A DNA stretch of 32,086 nt from JAPLKX01 sp035530195 (GTDB lineage: Bacteria > Hydrogenedentota > Hydrogenedentia > Hydrogenedentales > SLHB01). Positions 1 through 7,230 of this stretch are shown here, in pieces. Numbering within the stretch: position 1 is the stretch's first letter; each line of letters starts with the position of its first letter. Where the stretch lies: positions 1 to 32,086 of the forward strand of contig DATKVG010000064.1 in assembly GCA_035530195.1 (NCBI GenBank), written 5' to 3'. Under the pieces are notes generated by a model. It did no database searches. It saw only the letters and a program-made list of their open reading frames with translations, and had not been told where the DNA came from. The position numbers and the translations under genes are program-made.

Positions 1-156
1 AGGGGATCCTCACGCCCTGCCATAAAGGGCCATGAAAAAAAGCCTTAGCCAGTGGCTGGCAGGGCTCAGGATGACAGGCTTTGGGGCGGGCTTTGGATGA
101 CATGTTTTGATCTTGGTTTTCTTCCACAAAAAAGCCCTGCCACAGGGCTTCCTCGC
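1..156. other. Intergenic region with duplicated 20-bp repeat and terminator-like hairpins
   Basis: No gene is visible here. The 20-bp string GCTCAGGATGACAGGCTTTG occurs at 64-83 and again at 155-174. Each copy is followed, on the minus strand, by a hairpin and a T run: one at 128-150, one weaker at about 35-63. The second repeat copy runs into the 3' end of the gene at 157-945. Confidence 0.7.
128..150 (-). terminator. Intrinsic terminator of the cyclic-nucleotide-binding gene
   Basis: Read on the minus strand, an 8-bp perfect stem (AAGCCCTG / CAGGGCTT, 132-139 and 143-150) with a 3-nt loop runs directly into a T run (128-133). It lies just downstream of the leftward gene that stops at 157. 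Confidence 0.75.
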
Positions 157-945
157 TCAGGATGACAGGCTTTGATTTTCGCGGTAGAGGCCAATCAGGA
201 GGTCGGGGTATCTGCGGACGACGGCTTTGAGGGATTGGTTGGAAATCGAGACGAGCATGGCGATAGTTTCGGCTGTGGCGGTGGATTCGTAGGGGGCGTT
301 GCGGAAGAACGGGCCGGGATCGAGGAACCCCTCGGGCAGTTGTGCGGCCGTAAACGTTTTCTGGCCGGCCTGGCTTTCAAGCCGGACCACGCCCTCGACA
401 AGTTGAAACAGGCTACGGGAGGGTTCGCCGGCCTTGAAGATGGTTTCGCCCGGCTGCTTGACCACCAAGTCGGCTTGTAGGGCGTTTTCGCGCTGGTAGT
501 CCTTGATAAGCTGGTTGGCTTCGCGGAGGCGGTCGGCGAATTGCCGGCAGAGGCACCGCGTGAAAAAATGCAGCTCATTCACAACCACATCCAGGCTGCC
601 CGGCGGTAGCACCGCCGTAAACACCGCACCCGAACACCGGACGCTCGCCGTGCGAAAACCCCCGCCCAGCGGCGCCATTTCGCCCAGGAAGGCGGGCGTG
701 GCGGGCGTGGCATTGATGATGGCCAGGGTTTCAGGCCGGTTGCCAGCGTCGGGTGCGGGGGCCGTTTCCACGACACACGCCCCCTGAAGCACCAGAAATA
801 CTTCCCGCGATTCAGCCCCCTCGGTAATGAGGATCTCGTCGTCGGCATAGCGGCGCAGAACCACGCCGTGGCAGCGGGCCAGCAACTCGCGGTATGGAGA
901 TTCGTCAGGGATTTTCAGGCGTTGCAGGTCGAATGGTTCGGACAT
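157..945 (-). CDS. Double cyclic-nucleotide-binding domain protein, no DNA-binding domain
   Basis: The 262-residue protein carries two beta-roll modules of the CAP/cNMP-binding type. The first is at about residues 25-125 (EILITEGAESREVFLVLQGA), the second at about 150-250 (GETIFKAGEPSRSLFQLVEG). A charged helical linker (about 130-148) joins them. There is no helix-turn-helix, so it is unlikely to be a CRP-type repressor or activator itself. A sensing or scaffold role is inferred. The start at 945 has a purine-rich upstream stretch (GAGAAAGG). The last residues (ENQSLSS) are encoded by a copy of the 20-bp repeat also found at 64-83, so the native C-terminus may have been overwritten by the repeat. 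It is divergent from the oxidoreductase at 1182. Confidence 0.75.
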   Translation of the reverse strand: MSEPFDLQRLKIPDESPYRELLARCHGVVLRRYADDEILITEGAESREVFLVLQGACVVETAPAPDAGNRPETLAIINATPATPAFLGEMAPLGGGFRTASVRCSGAVFTAVLPPGSLDVVVNELHFFTRCLCRQFADRLREANQLIKDYQRENALQADLVVKQPGETIFKAGEPSRSLFQLVEGVVRLESQAGQKTFTAAQLPEGFLDPGPFFRNAPYESTATAETIAMLVSISNQSLKAVVRRYPDLLIGLYRENQSLSS

Positions 946-1092
946 GATGAGCCTTTCTCTACCGCCGCCTCAAAATTGAATAGGCCGGTTTTCGCCTTCG
1001 GGACTTCCAGGAGAGTAACGGGTGAAACGGCATGGGGTCAAGAAAGGGACGGTCGAGCAGGATCGGGCCGACACTTTAATGTGAGTTTATGA

Positions 1093-1141
1093 TTGACTCG
1101 GGGGGCAAACAGCATTATTATTGACTCAATCCGTCAATAAT
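1093..1141 (+). promoter_or_regulatory. Promoter with overlapping inverted repeat (putative operator)
   Basis: TTGACT (1093-1098) and TATTAT (1116-1121) are 17 bp apart, a good sigma-70-type pair. A 9-bp inverted repeat, ATTATTGAC (1117-1125) and GTCAATAAT (1133-1141), covers the -10 and the expected transcription start. The octamer ATTGACTC also recurs at 1092-1099 and 1120-1127, 28 bp apart. This arrangement suggests repressor control of the downstream sugar genes; the regulator is unknown. Confidence 0.5.
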
Positions 1142-1181
1142 GGCTTTTTGCGGAACTGGTAACGGTGAGGAGGAACAGTCC

Positions 1182-2348
1182 ATGGCGAAGAAAACGGTGA
1201 ACGTGGCGATGATAGGCGCCCAGTTTATGGGGAAAGCACACAGCAATGCGTGGCGCAAGGTGGGGATGTTTTTCGACCTGCCCGTCAAGCCGGTGATGAA
1301 AGTATTGTGCGGCAAATATGCGGAAGAAGTTCAGGTGGCGGACAAGTACGGCTGGCAGGAGACCTCGCTAGACTGGCAGAAGGTCGTGAACCGGCCCGAC
1401 ATCGACATCGTGGACGTCTGCACGCCCAATTTCCTTCACCCGCCGATAGCAATCGCGGCGGCGAAAGCGGGCAAGCACGTCGTGTGCGAAAAACCGCTGG
1501 CGAATACGCTGGCCGAAGCCAAGAAGATGCTCGATGCCGTGACCAAAGCCGGCGTGAAGCACATGTGCGGTTTTTCGTACCGGTTTGCGCCGGCCGTGCA
1601 GACGATTAAGAAGCTGGTGTCGAGCGGTGCGCTGGGCCAGATTTACCATTTCCGGGCGGCGTATCAGCAAGACTGGATCGTGGATCCGGATTTCCCGATG
1701 GTGTGGCGGATGAAGAAGAAACACACGGGTTCGGGGGCGCTGGGAGATATTGGCGCGCACATCGTCGATCTCTGCCAGTTCCTGGTAGGCGACGTCGAGC
1801 AGGTGTCGGGGACCATGGAGACGTTCATCAAGCGGCGCCATGTCACATCATCGGACACGGGGATCGCCGGAAAGAGCGGCGAGAAACGCTCGCACAAGAT
1901 GGACACGGTAGACGTGGACGACGCGGTGGTTTTCGTGGCGCGCCTGAAAGGAACCAACACGCTGGCCACGTTCGAGGCGACGCGGTTCGCCCCGGGCCGG
2001 CGCAACTACAACAGCATCGAAATCTACGGCAGCCAGGGCTCGGTGTTGTGGAACCAGGAAGACATGAATTACTTCCAGTACTTCAGCCGGAACGACCCGC
2101 CGGACCTGCAGGGCTTCCGCCAGGTGCAGGCGACCGACCCGGTGCACCCCTATGCGTCGAACTGGTGGCCGTCCGGGCACATTATCGGCTACGAGCACCT
2201 GTTCGTCCACGAGATCTACGAGTTCGTGCGCAACCTTGGAAAAAAGAAGGTAACCTACTCGACGTTCGAGGACGCGGTGAAATGCCAGAGAGTGCTCGAG
2301 GCGGTCGAGCGTTCGTCGGCGAAGAAGCGGTGGGAGATGGTGAAATAG
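1182..2348 (+). CDS. Gfo/Idh/MocA family NAD(P)-dependent oxidoreductase
   Basis: A 388-residue cytoplasmic sugar or cyclitol dehydrogenase. The N-terminal Rossmann fold starts with VAMIGAQFMGKAHSNAW; the dinucleotide loop is GAQFMG, with Gln in place of the second Gly. The family EKP motif is in CEKPLANT at about residue 101, followed by the alpha/beta substrate domain (SGALGDIGAHIVDLCQF). I chose ATG 1182 over the in-frame ATG at 1140 because GAGGAGGA stands 8-9 bases ahead of it. The next gene is a TIM-barrel sugar isomerase, a standard pairing for catabolism of an unusual sugar or inositol-type compound. The exact substrate cannot be read from the sequence. Confidence 0.9.
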   Translation: MAKKTVNVAMIGAQFMGKAHSNAWRKVGMFFDLPVKPVMKVLCGKYAEEVQVADKYGWQETSLDWQKVVNRPDIDIVDVCTPNFLHPPIAIAAAKAGKHVVCEKPLANTLAEAKKMLDAVTKAGVKHMCGFSYRFAPAVQTIKKLVSSGALGQIYHFRAAYQQDWIVDPDFPMVWRMKKKHTGSGALGDIGAHIVDLCQFLVGDVEQVSGTMETFIKRRHVTSSDTGIAGKSGEKRSHKMDTVDVDDAVVFVARLKGTNTLATFEATRFAPGRRNYNSIEIYGSQGSVLWNQEDMNYFQYFSRNDPPDLQGFRQVQATDPVHPYASNWWPSGHIIGYEHLFVHEIYEFVRNLGKKKVTYSTFEDAVKCQRVLEAVERSSAKKRWEMVK

Positions 2349-2371
2349 AGGCCTGAACTCCGGGCGCGCGT

Positions 2372-2405
2372 TTGCGGGCCCGCAACCAATTGGCGCGCGC
2401 GCGCG
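2372..2405. repeat. Palindromes and alternating GC tract between the sugar genes
   Basis: The 73-bp spacer holds a perfect 14-bp palindrome TTGCGGGCCCGCAA (2372-2385), then CCAATTGG (2386-2393), then a 13-nt alternating G/C run (2393-2405) just before the ribosome-binding site AAAAGGAG of the next gene. It could form a hairpin within the operon transcript. Confidence 0.5.
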
Positions 2406-2421
2406 TAAAAGGAGATCGATT

Positions 2422-3384
2422 ATGAAACTGGGTGTGGTAACGGCGATGTTCGGCAAGCGGCCGCTGAGCGAGGTACTGGACCTGTTGAAAGCACTGGGGC
2501 TCGAGTCGATCGAGTTCGGGACCGGCAACTACCCCGGCTCCGGCCTGTTGGACGTTCCGGCGCTGCTTAAGTCGCAGGCCAGGCGAAAAGAACTCCTGAG
2601 CCAACTCAAAGACGCGGGGATCGGTATCAGCGCGCTGAGCTGCCACGGCAACGCCTTGCATCCCGACCGCAATTTCGCCAAGCGGTCGGTGGCCGTACTC
2701 AACAACACGATCAGGCTGGCCGAGAAACTGGGCGTGAAAACCGTCATCGACTTTTCCGGCTGCCCGGGTTCCGACGAAAAATCGACCAAACCCAACTGGG
2801 TGACGTGCGGCTGGCCGCCGGACTACATGGAAATCATCGAGTGGCAGTGGGCCAAGAAGGTGATCCCGTTCTGGACGAAACAGTGCAAGATCGCGAGAGA
2901 CCACGGGATTCGGATTGCATTCGAGATGCACCCGGGGTTCGTGGTGTACAACACCGAAACCATGCTGAAGCTGCGGAATATCTGCGGGGACAACCTGGGC
3001 GCCAATTTCGACCCGAGCCACTTGTTCTGGCAGGGGATGGACCCGATCGCGTGCGTGCGCGCGTTGGGCAAGGCCATTTTCCACGTTCACGCCAAGGACG
3101 TCCGCGTCAACCCGTACACGACCGCGGTGAACGGCGTGCTGGACACCAAATCGTATGGGGACGAGTTCAACCGGAGCTGGGTGTTCAGGACGTGCGGGTA
3201 CGGTCACGGGTTCGACTGGTGGAAAGACTTCGTGTCGACGCTGCGCATGATCGGGTACGACGGCACACTGAGCATCGAGCACGAAGACAGCCTGATGTCC
3301 AGCATGGAAGGCCTGAAAAAGGCCGTCGAGTTCCTCAAGCAGGTCATAGTGCATGAGAAGCCGACCGCGATGACGTGGGCCTAA
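2422..3384 (+). CDS. Sugar phosphate isomerase/epimerase (AP-endonuclease 2-type TIM barrel)
   Basis: A 320-residue xylose-isomerase-like TIM barrel. Candidate metal ligands appear in family order: E168 in AFEMHPG, D197 and H200 in FDPSHLFW, H221/H223 in HVHAKD, and E286 in SIEHED. Such proteins isomerise or epimerise keto-sugars, often in inositol or unusual hexose catabolism. The start ATG follows AAAAGGAG. It is the second gene after the Gfo/Idh/MocA oxidoreductase and is followed by an intrinsic terminator at 3411-3442, so the two form a small operon. Substrate unknown. Confidence 0.88.
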   Translation: MKLGVVTAMFGKRPLSEVLDLLKALGLESIEFGTGNYPGSGLLDVPALLKSQARRKELLSQLKDAGIGISALSCHGNALHPDRNFAKRSVAVLNNTIRLAEKLGVKTVIDFSGCPGSDEKSTKPNWVTCGWPPDYMEIIEWQWAKKVIPFWTKQCKIARDHGIRIAFEMHPGFVVYNTETMLKLRNICGDNLGANFDPSHLFWQGMDPIACVRALGKAIFHVHAKDVRVNPYTTAVNGVLDTKSYGDEFNRSWVFRTCGYGHGFDWWKDFVSTLRMIGYDGTLSIEHEDSLMSSMEGLKKAVEFLKQVIVHEKPTAMTWA

Positions 3385-3410
3385 GAAGGCCTCAAAACGG
3401 TTGAATTGTG

Positions 3411-3442
3411 GTGGTGCGGGTGAAAGCCGGCACCACTTTTTT
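3411..3442 (+). terminator. Intrinsic terminator of the sugar operon
   Basis: GTGGTGCGGG (3411-3420) pairs with CCGGCACCAC (3427-3436) with one mismatch and a 6-nt loop, followed by six Ts. Confidence 0.8.
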
Positions 3443-3523
3443 ATTGCGGATTGGAAATTGCGGATTTAGAAAATCGGAAAGCAAGGCGTTGGTCGCAATT
3501 GTCTCAATTGTCCGTGGTGTGAT

Positions 3524-4516
3524 CTACTGTGGTTTTTGAGCGGCGAGGATGACGTTGAACGGGTAGAGTTCGAGAGCGATGGGGGCGAAGAGTCTCAACA
3601 TGCAACGTCGGGCGGGAGCGTTTCGTAGCAGGGCGAGGGCTTGTTTGCGGGGGAAGCGGGCGTAGGCGGGCAAGTCGGCGCGGTGGCGGATTTTTTCGTC
3701 GAAGCCGACATCGAGGATTTTGAAGGCGGGCGTGAGCTTGGCCTGGCGGAATGCGTGACGCCATTGCGGGGTAGTATAGGCGCGCTCGCAGATGCCGTCT
3801 TTGCGGTAATCGGCGCCGAACTCGGCGGGGCGGCGGGTTTCCCACCGGCCGACGACGGGTTCGTTGACGAACATGAGCCGACCGCCGGGTTTGAGCACCC
3901 TGGCGGCCTCGCGCAAGGTGGCGTCGAGGTCGGGGGTGTGGTGGATGGCGGCGTTGGCGAACACGGCATCGAACGCGTCGGGGCGCAAGGGCAGGCGCGA
4001 CATGTCGGTCAGGAGCCGGTCGAAATAGGCGCCGTTTTGGGCAAAACACCGGCCCGCCTCGAGTACGGTGCTGTAGATGTCGACCAGGACGCACCGGCAC
4101 CCGGCCCGTGCAAACAGGGCGGAGGTCCAGCCGAGCCCGGCGCCAAGGTCAAGCACGGTTTCATCGCCCCGCGGGCACAGGGCGGACACCGCATACCGCA
4201 CCAGCGGGGCGTGCTCGACGGCGTCGGGGTTGCCGTCGGGCAGGCGCAGAATGGAGGCAGCGGCCGCGGCGGGGTCGGGCGGCGGGCCGCGGCGTTCGAT
4301 CTCGAGTTGTGCGGCCAACTCGCGGCGGACGGGTTCAGACGGGTTGTGCAGGAGGTCGCAGTAGCCGTGACGGACGGGGAAGGATGCGGAGCAGGCGTCG
4401 CAGCGGATTTGCGCCCGGACGATTTCGTAGGGGTCGGCCTGCGGGTCGAGAAGGCTGAACGGCCCCGGGGCGCGGCATGCCGGGCACTCGAGCAATTCGA
4501 GCAGGTCGGGTTTCAT
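3524..4516 (-). CDS. SAM-dependent class I methyltransferase with Trm112-like zinc ribbon
   Basis: The 330-residue protein starts with a small zinc ribbon (CPAC at 11-14, CDAC at 39-42) of the type seen in Trm112-like and 23S rRNA methyltransferase N-termini. The methyltransferase core follows: motif I VLDLGAGLGWTSALFARAG, acidic strand CVLVDIY, then FDAVFANAAIHHTPDLDATLREAARVLKPGGRLMFVNEP, which is the Methyltransf_11 pattern. The in-frame Met 12 residues upstream (4552) gives an atypical leader, so ATG 4516 is preferred. The acceptor is unknown; the family includes methylases of small molecules, lipids and sugars. It is convergent with the sugar operon and divergent from rplM. Confidence 0.82.
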   Translation of the reverse strand: MKPDLLELLECPACRAPGPFSLLDPQADPYEIVRAQIRCDACSASFPVRHGYCDLLHNPSEPVRRELAAQLEIERRGPPPDPAAAAASILRLPDGNPDAVEHAPLVRYAVSALCPRGDETVLDLGAGLGWTSALFARAGCRCVLVDIYSTVLEAGRCFAQNGAYFDRLLTDMSRLPLRPDAFDAVFANAAIHHTPDLDATLREAARVLKPGGRLMFVNEPVVGRWETRRPAEFGADYRKDGICERAYTTPQWRHAFRQAKLTPAFKILDVGFDEKIRHRADLPAYARFPRKQALALLRNAPARRCMLRLFAPIALELYPFNVILAAQKPQ

Positions 4517-4563
4517 AACGGCAACATAGCCGGGGCAAGCCCATTTTTGCAAACGGGCGAGAG

Positions 4564-4594
4564 TTGTAGCGCAGGCATCCCGCCTGCGCTACAA
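4564..4594. repeat. Intergenic palindrome, 13-bp stem with ATCCC loop
   Basis: TTGTAGCGCAGGC (4564-4576) and GCCTGCGCTACAA (4582-4594) are perfect inverted copies around ATCCC. It belongs to a group of intergenic hairpins here that share a GGC-RTCYC-GCC centre (others at 20090, 29802, and 30957 on the opposite strand). Confidence 0.8.
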
Positions 4595-4611
4595 TGAACA
4601 GAGAAGGCAGT

Positions 4612-4641
4612 TTGACTTACCCCGCCTGCGTTTGGTATATT
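4612..4641 (+). promoter_or_regulatory. rplM-rpsI promoter
   Basis: TTGACT (4612-4617) and TATATT (4636-4641) are separated by 18 bp and lie about 80 bp before the rplM start. Confidence 0.65.
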
Positions 4642-4669
4642 TAGCGGCTGTTTGCAGGGTAAGATCCGA

Positions 4670-4687
4670 CCGCGCATGAATGCGCGG
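4670..4687 (+). promoter_or_regulatory. Hairpin in the rplM leader (possible L13 autoregulatory element)
   Basis: CCGCGCA (4670-4676) pairs with TGCGCGG (4681-4687) over a TGAA loop, followed by a second short CGCG...CGCG pairing. Leaders of L13 operons are known to carry regulatory structures in some bacteria. That this one is regulatory is only inferred. Confidence 0.35.
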
Positions 4688-4722
4688 CGCGTAGATGCGC
4701 GTATTATCTGGAGGTATCGGCC

Positions 4723-5166
4723 GTGAAGACGTATGTCCCGAAACTGGGACAAGTAGAGAAGAAGTGGCTCGTGATCGACGCGGACGGCCAGGTGTTGGGC
4801 CGTGTAGCGGCGGAAGCGGCGAAATTGCTCCGCGGCAAGCACAAACCCCAGTACACGCCCTACCTGGACTGCGGCGATAACGTCATTATTATCAATGCCA
4901 CCAAAGCCAAGCTGACGGGCGCCAAGGAAACCGACAAGATGTACTACCATCACTCAGGTTACATGGCCGGGCTCAAGGAAATCAGTTACAACGATATGGT
5001 GCGCAAGCACCCGACGCGCGCCCTGATGTTGGCCGTCAAGGGGATGCTGCCGCACAACCGGCTTGGCCGGGAACTGGCGCGGCATGTGCGCATTTACCCC
5101 GGCGCCGAGCATCCGCACGAGGCGCAGAATCCGCAACCGCATCCGATAGGCGCGCAGGGCGCGTAA
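4723..5166 (+). CDS. rplM: 50S ribosomal protein L13
   Basis: A 147-residue protein of normal L13 length. It matches the family along its core: VIDADGQVLGRVAAEAAKLLRGKHK near the N-terminus, then the KMYYHHSGYMAGLK and AVKGMLPHNRLGR signatures. L13 is an early-assembly protein of the large subunit. The start is GTG 4723, preceded by GGAGG at about 4711. The C-terminus (HEAQNPQPHPIGAQGA) is slightly extended and rich in His/Pro/Gln. It lies directly ahead of rpsI, the conserved bacterial pair. Confidence 0.98.
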   Translation: MKTYVPKLGQVEKKWLVIDADGQVLGRVAAEAAKLLRGKHKPQYTPYLDCGDNVIIINATKAKLTGAKETDKMYYHHSGYMAGLKEISYNDMVRKHPTRALMLAVKGMLPHNRLGRELARHVRIYPGAEHPHEAQNPQPHPIGAQGA

Positions 5167-5203
5167 GGCACGCCTGCAGGCGCGTAACAGGAGATTTTGA
5201 AGA

Positions 5204-5602
5204 GTGGCAGCTACAACCAATGAAACCGTGGCCATCGGCCGGCGTAAAGCCGCCACCGCACGAGTGCGCATTCAGCCGGGAACCGGAAAAATCGTCGTCA
5301 ACGGTCAACCAATTGACAAGTACATGGCCCGCGAAACCCTCGTGATGATCGCCACCCAGCCGTTTGAAATCACCGGCAGCGTCGGGAAGTTCGACGTCCG
5401 CGCACGGTGCGAAGGCGGCGGGTTGGCCGGTCAGGCGGGCGCGTTGCGGCTGGGAATAGCCCGCGCGCTGGTAAAGCTGGACGAGAATTCGCGGACGGTC
5501 CTGCGGCGGGCCGGATTGCTCACGCGCGACGCACGCGAAGTCGAGCGCAAAAAGTACGGCCAACCGGGCGCCCGAAAGCGGTTCCAGTTCTCGAAGCGCT
5601 AG
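5204..5602 (+). CDS. rpsI: 30S ribosomal protein S9
   Basis: A 132-residue protein starting GTG after AGGAGA. It has the S9 core (AIGRRKAATARVRIQPGTGK, GGGLAGQAGALRLGIARAL) and the diagnostic C-terminal tail ending in QFSKR, which reaches towards the P-site tRNA in the small subunit. The 37-bp gap to rplM and the terminator at 5627-5661 define a two-gene operon. Confidence 0.98.
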   Translation: MAATTNETVAIGRRKAATARVRIQPGTGKIVVNGQPIDKYMARETLVMIATQPFEITGSVGKFDVRARCEGGGLAGQAGALRLGIARALVKLDENSRTVLRRAGLLTRDAREVERKKYGQPGARKRFQFSKR

Positions 5603-5626
5603 AATCAAGAACAGACTTTTTACTTG

Positions 5627-5661
5627 GCCTTTGCAGGTTCACGCCTGCAAAGGCTTTTTTT
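5627..5661 (+). terminator. Intrinsic terminator of rplM-rpsI
   Basis: Perfect 11-bp stem GCCTTTGCAGG (5627-5637) / CCTGCAAAGGC (5644-5654), 6-nt loop, then seven Ts. Confidence 0.95.
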
Positions 5662-5667
5662 CTCTTC

Positions 5668-5693
5668 GATCCGACCGATCCGACCGATCCGAC
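5668..5693. repeat. Short tandem repeat GATCCGACC, 2.9 copies
   Basis: Three consecutive copies of a 9-bp unit (the last lacks its final base) lie in the gap between rpsI and the convergent peptidase gene. No function is apparent. Confidence 0.8.
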
Positions 5694-5702
5694 TCACAGG
5701 AC

Positions 5703-6905
5703 CTACGAGGGGGTCAGCAGTTCGAGGTCGGTGACGAGCCGGCGTAGGATGGCTTCGGCGTAGTCGGCGGCTTGGGCGATCAGCATGTTGTCGATGGCGG
5801 CGGGTCGCTGAATCCGCTGGGGCGGCGCGGGAACAGGATTGCCTTCTTCGTCAATCCGCTCCTCAGGCGTTTGGACGGACGTGATCTCCATGGCCTTGAA
5901 CCCTCTGGCGAGCAGGAGCATCGCATCGGAATGGGGCGTGACGAGGTTGGCTTCAACCGCGTTGAACCCTTCGCCGGCCGCGGCGGCCGTCATCACCAGT
6001 TCCTCCGGGGCTTTATACAACTGCATGAGGCCCAGTTCGGACACGTAGGCCAGGCTGTTGCCCGCGCCGACGCTGTCCAGGCACAGAAAATAGGTGGACG
6101 CCGGGTCTACCGAATAGCTGCGTATAAAATGGCGTGCGCCGTGCATGCCGGTCTGGTTGCTGCCGGTGGCGACGAGGTATACGTCGGCTTCCTTGACGGG
6201 CAGTACGCTGAGGTTGTGGGCGAGGCGGAGCAGTGCCGTGACGCCGCTGGCGTTGTCGTTGACGCCGGGCGTGTTTTCGGTGAGCAACTCGTTTCGCAGT
6301 ACGACGGCGGCTCCGGCGAGTAACAACCCCACGGCCATCCATCGGATCCAGAGGTTCATTTGGGCCTGCGGCTCGGGGAGCACGTTCATCAGTTGCACGG
6401 CGCACGTCGCGATCACCAGGAACATGCAAAACACCATCAGGACATGCGCCGGCCGCAGCCAGAACGGCGGTTTGGGATAGGTGAGCGGCCTCGATTTGAC
6501 GGAATCGTAGTGGGCCATGACGACGAACTGCATCTGCGGACGGGAAGACAGGAACCGCGCAACAACGTTCTGGGTTTCGTACTGGGGCATGAGCCGGGTG
6601 AGGATCGCGTAGCCGCTGGCTTCGGCGAGGTAGAGGGTGAACACCAGCCCGCCGTAGATGAGCGCCACCAGCGGCCACCAGACGGCAATGATGGTGACAA
6701 CGGTGAACTCGGCAAAATAGGACGCCGTGATAAACCCGGCCCCGTCGGCGCAGTAGAACTCGTCGAGATCGGCGCTGGGCGTGTATTCGCGCATCCGGGC
6801 GAGGATGTATTCGGCGGCTTCACGCTCGCTTTGGGTGTTTGCGCCGCGATGCTCCAGGCGCCCCGCAAGGTACTGCATATCGGACTTGACCTGGAGTTCA
6901 GGCAT
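5703..6905 (-). CDS. M28 family zinc peptidase homologue, membrane-anchored, active-site Glu pair missing
   Basis: A 400-residue protein with an M28 aminopeptidase fold interrupted by hydrophobic segments (about 66-98, 153-175, 186-204). Expected metal ligands are visible: H132 in MAHYDS, D217 in GVNDNASG, D277 in CLDSVG, and H325 in TPHSD. The position of the normal catalytic and metal-binding Glu-Glu pair reads TGSNQTGMHGAR (N250, Q251), so the general base and one zinc ligand are replaced. It may be a pseudoenzyme or have altered chemistry. Its start codon directly abuts the stop of the alanine dehydrogenase remnant, so the two were probably cotranscribed. Confidence 0.8.
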   Translation of the reverse strand: MPELQVKSDMQYLAGRLEHRGANTQSEREAAEYILARMREYTPSADLDEFYCADGAGFITASYFAEFTVVTIIAVWWPLVALIYGGLVFTLYLAEASGYAILTRLMPQYETQNVVARFLSSRPQMQFVVMAHYDSVKSRPLTYPKPPFWLRPAHVLMVFCMFLVIATCAVQLMNVLPEPQAQMNLWIRWMAVGLLLAGAAVVLRNELLTENTPGVNDNASGVTALLRLAHNLSVLPVKEADVYLVATGSNQTGMHGARHFIRSYSVDPASTYFLCLDSVGAGNSLAYVSELGLMQLYKAPEELVMTAAAAGEGFNAVEANLVTPHSDAMLLLARGFKAMEITSVQTPEERIDEEGNPVPAPPQRIQRPAAIDNMLIAQAADYAEAILRRLVTDLELLTPS

Positions 6906-7073
6906 CTACACCTCGCAGTATTCCATTCCAAACGCGTCTGCGACCGCCTTGTACGTGACGTCCATCAAGCGGCGCACCGTGTGCCCGTGCGCGACAAACG
7001 CCGCCACGCCGGACGGGATCAACCCAACACGCCCTTCGTCTTCTCTTATTTCGCGCGGTATCCCGACGATCAT
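6906..7073 (-). pseudogene. ald: Alanine dehydrogenase with its middle deleted (N- and C-termini fused)
   Basis: A 55-codon ORF begins with the classic alanine dehydrogenase N-terminus (MIVGIPREIREDEGRVGLIP, then SGVAAFVAHGHTV). After a few residues (RRLMD) it continues with the family C-terminus (VTYKAVADAFGMEYCEV). The intact enzyme is about 370 residues, so about 315 residues with the whole NAD-binding and catalytic core are missing. The frame is preserved. The junction lies at about 6960-6975. The start keeps a strong ribosome-binding site (GGAAGGGAGG). The product cannot be an active dehydrogenase. It is a real deletion or an assembly join. Confidence 0.8.
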
Positions 7074-7230
7074 GCCCTCCCTTCCTTGCCGCGCGGGCGC
7101 GCGGCTTATGCCTGCCCAGTATAACAGTTGAAACCCGCCCGCAGGAAAAGCTCCGGGGCTTGCCCGTTGATATCGCGCCAAACGTCTTGCATAATCTCTC
7201 GCGGGCCAGGAACAGCGAGGGACGACCGTC

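Noticed and set aside
1140..1181. Upstream start for the oxidoreductase
   Set aside because: The region overlaps the inverted repeat and promoter, and the ATG at 1182 has a strong ribosome-binding site and the family N-terminus.
2182..3354. Long open frame opposite the sugar isomerase gene (390 codons)
   Set aside because: It is antisense to a well-recognised protein and reflects high GC. Its translation is rich in His/Arg/Val without any family motif.
3641..4597. Long plus-strand frame opposite the methyltransferase
   Set aside because: Composition is Gly/Val-rich without domains; the minus-strand methyltransferase has clear motifs.
5668..5693. CRISPR-like repeat
   Set aside because: It is a 9-bp tandem repeat with no spacers; no CRISPR array or cas gene was seen anywhere in the window.
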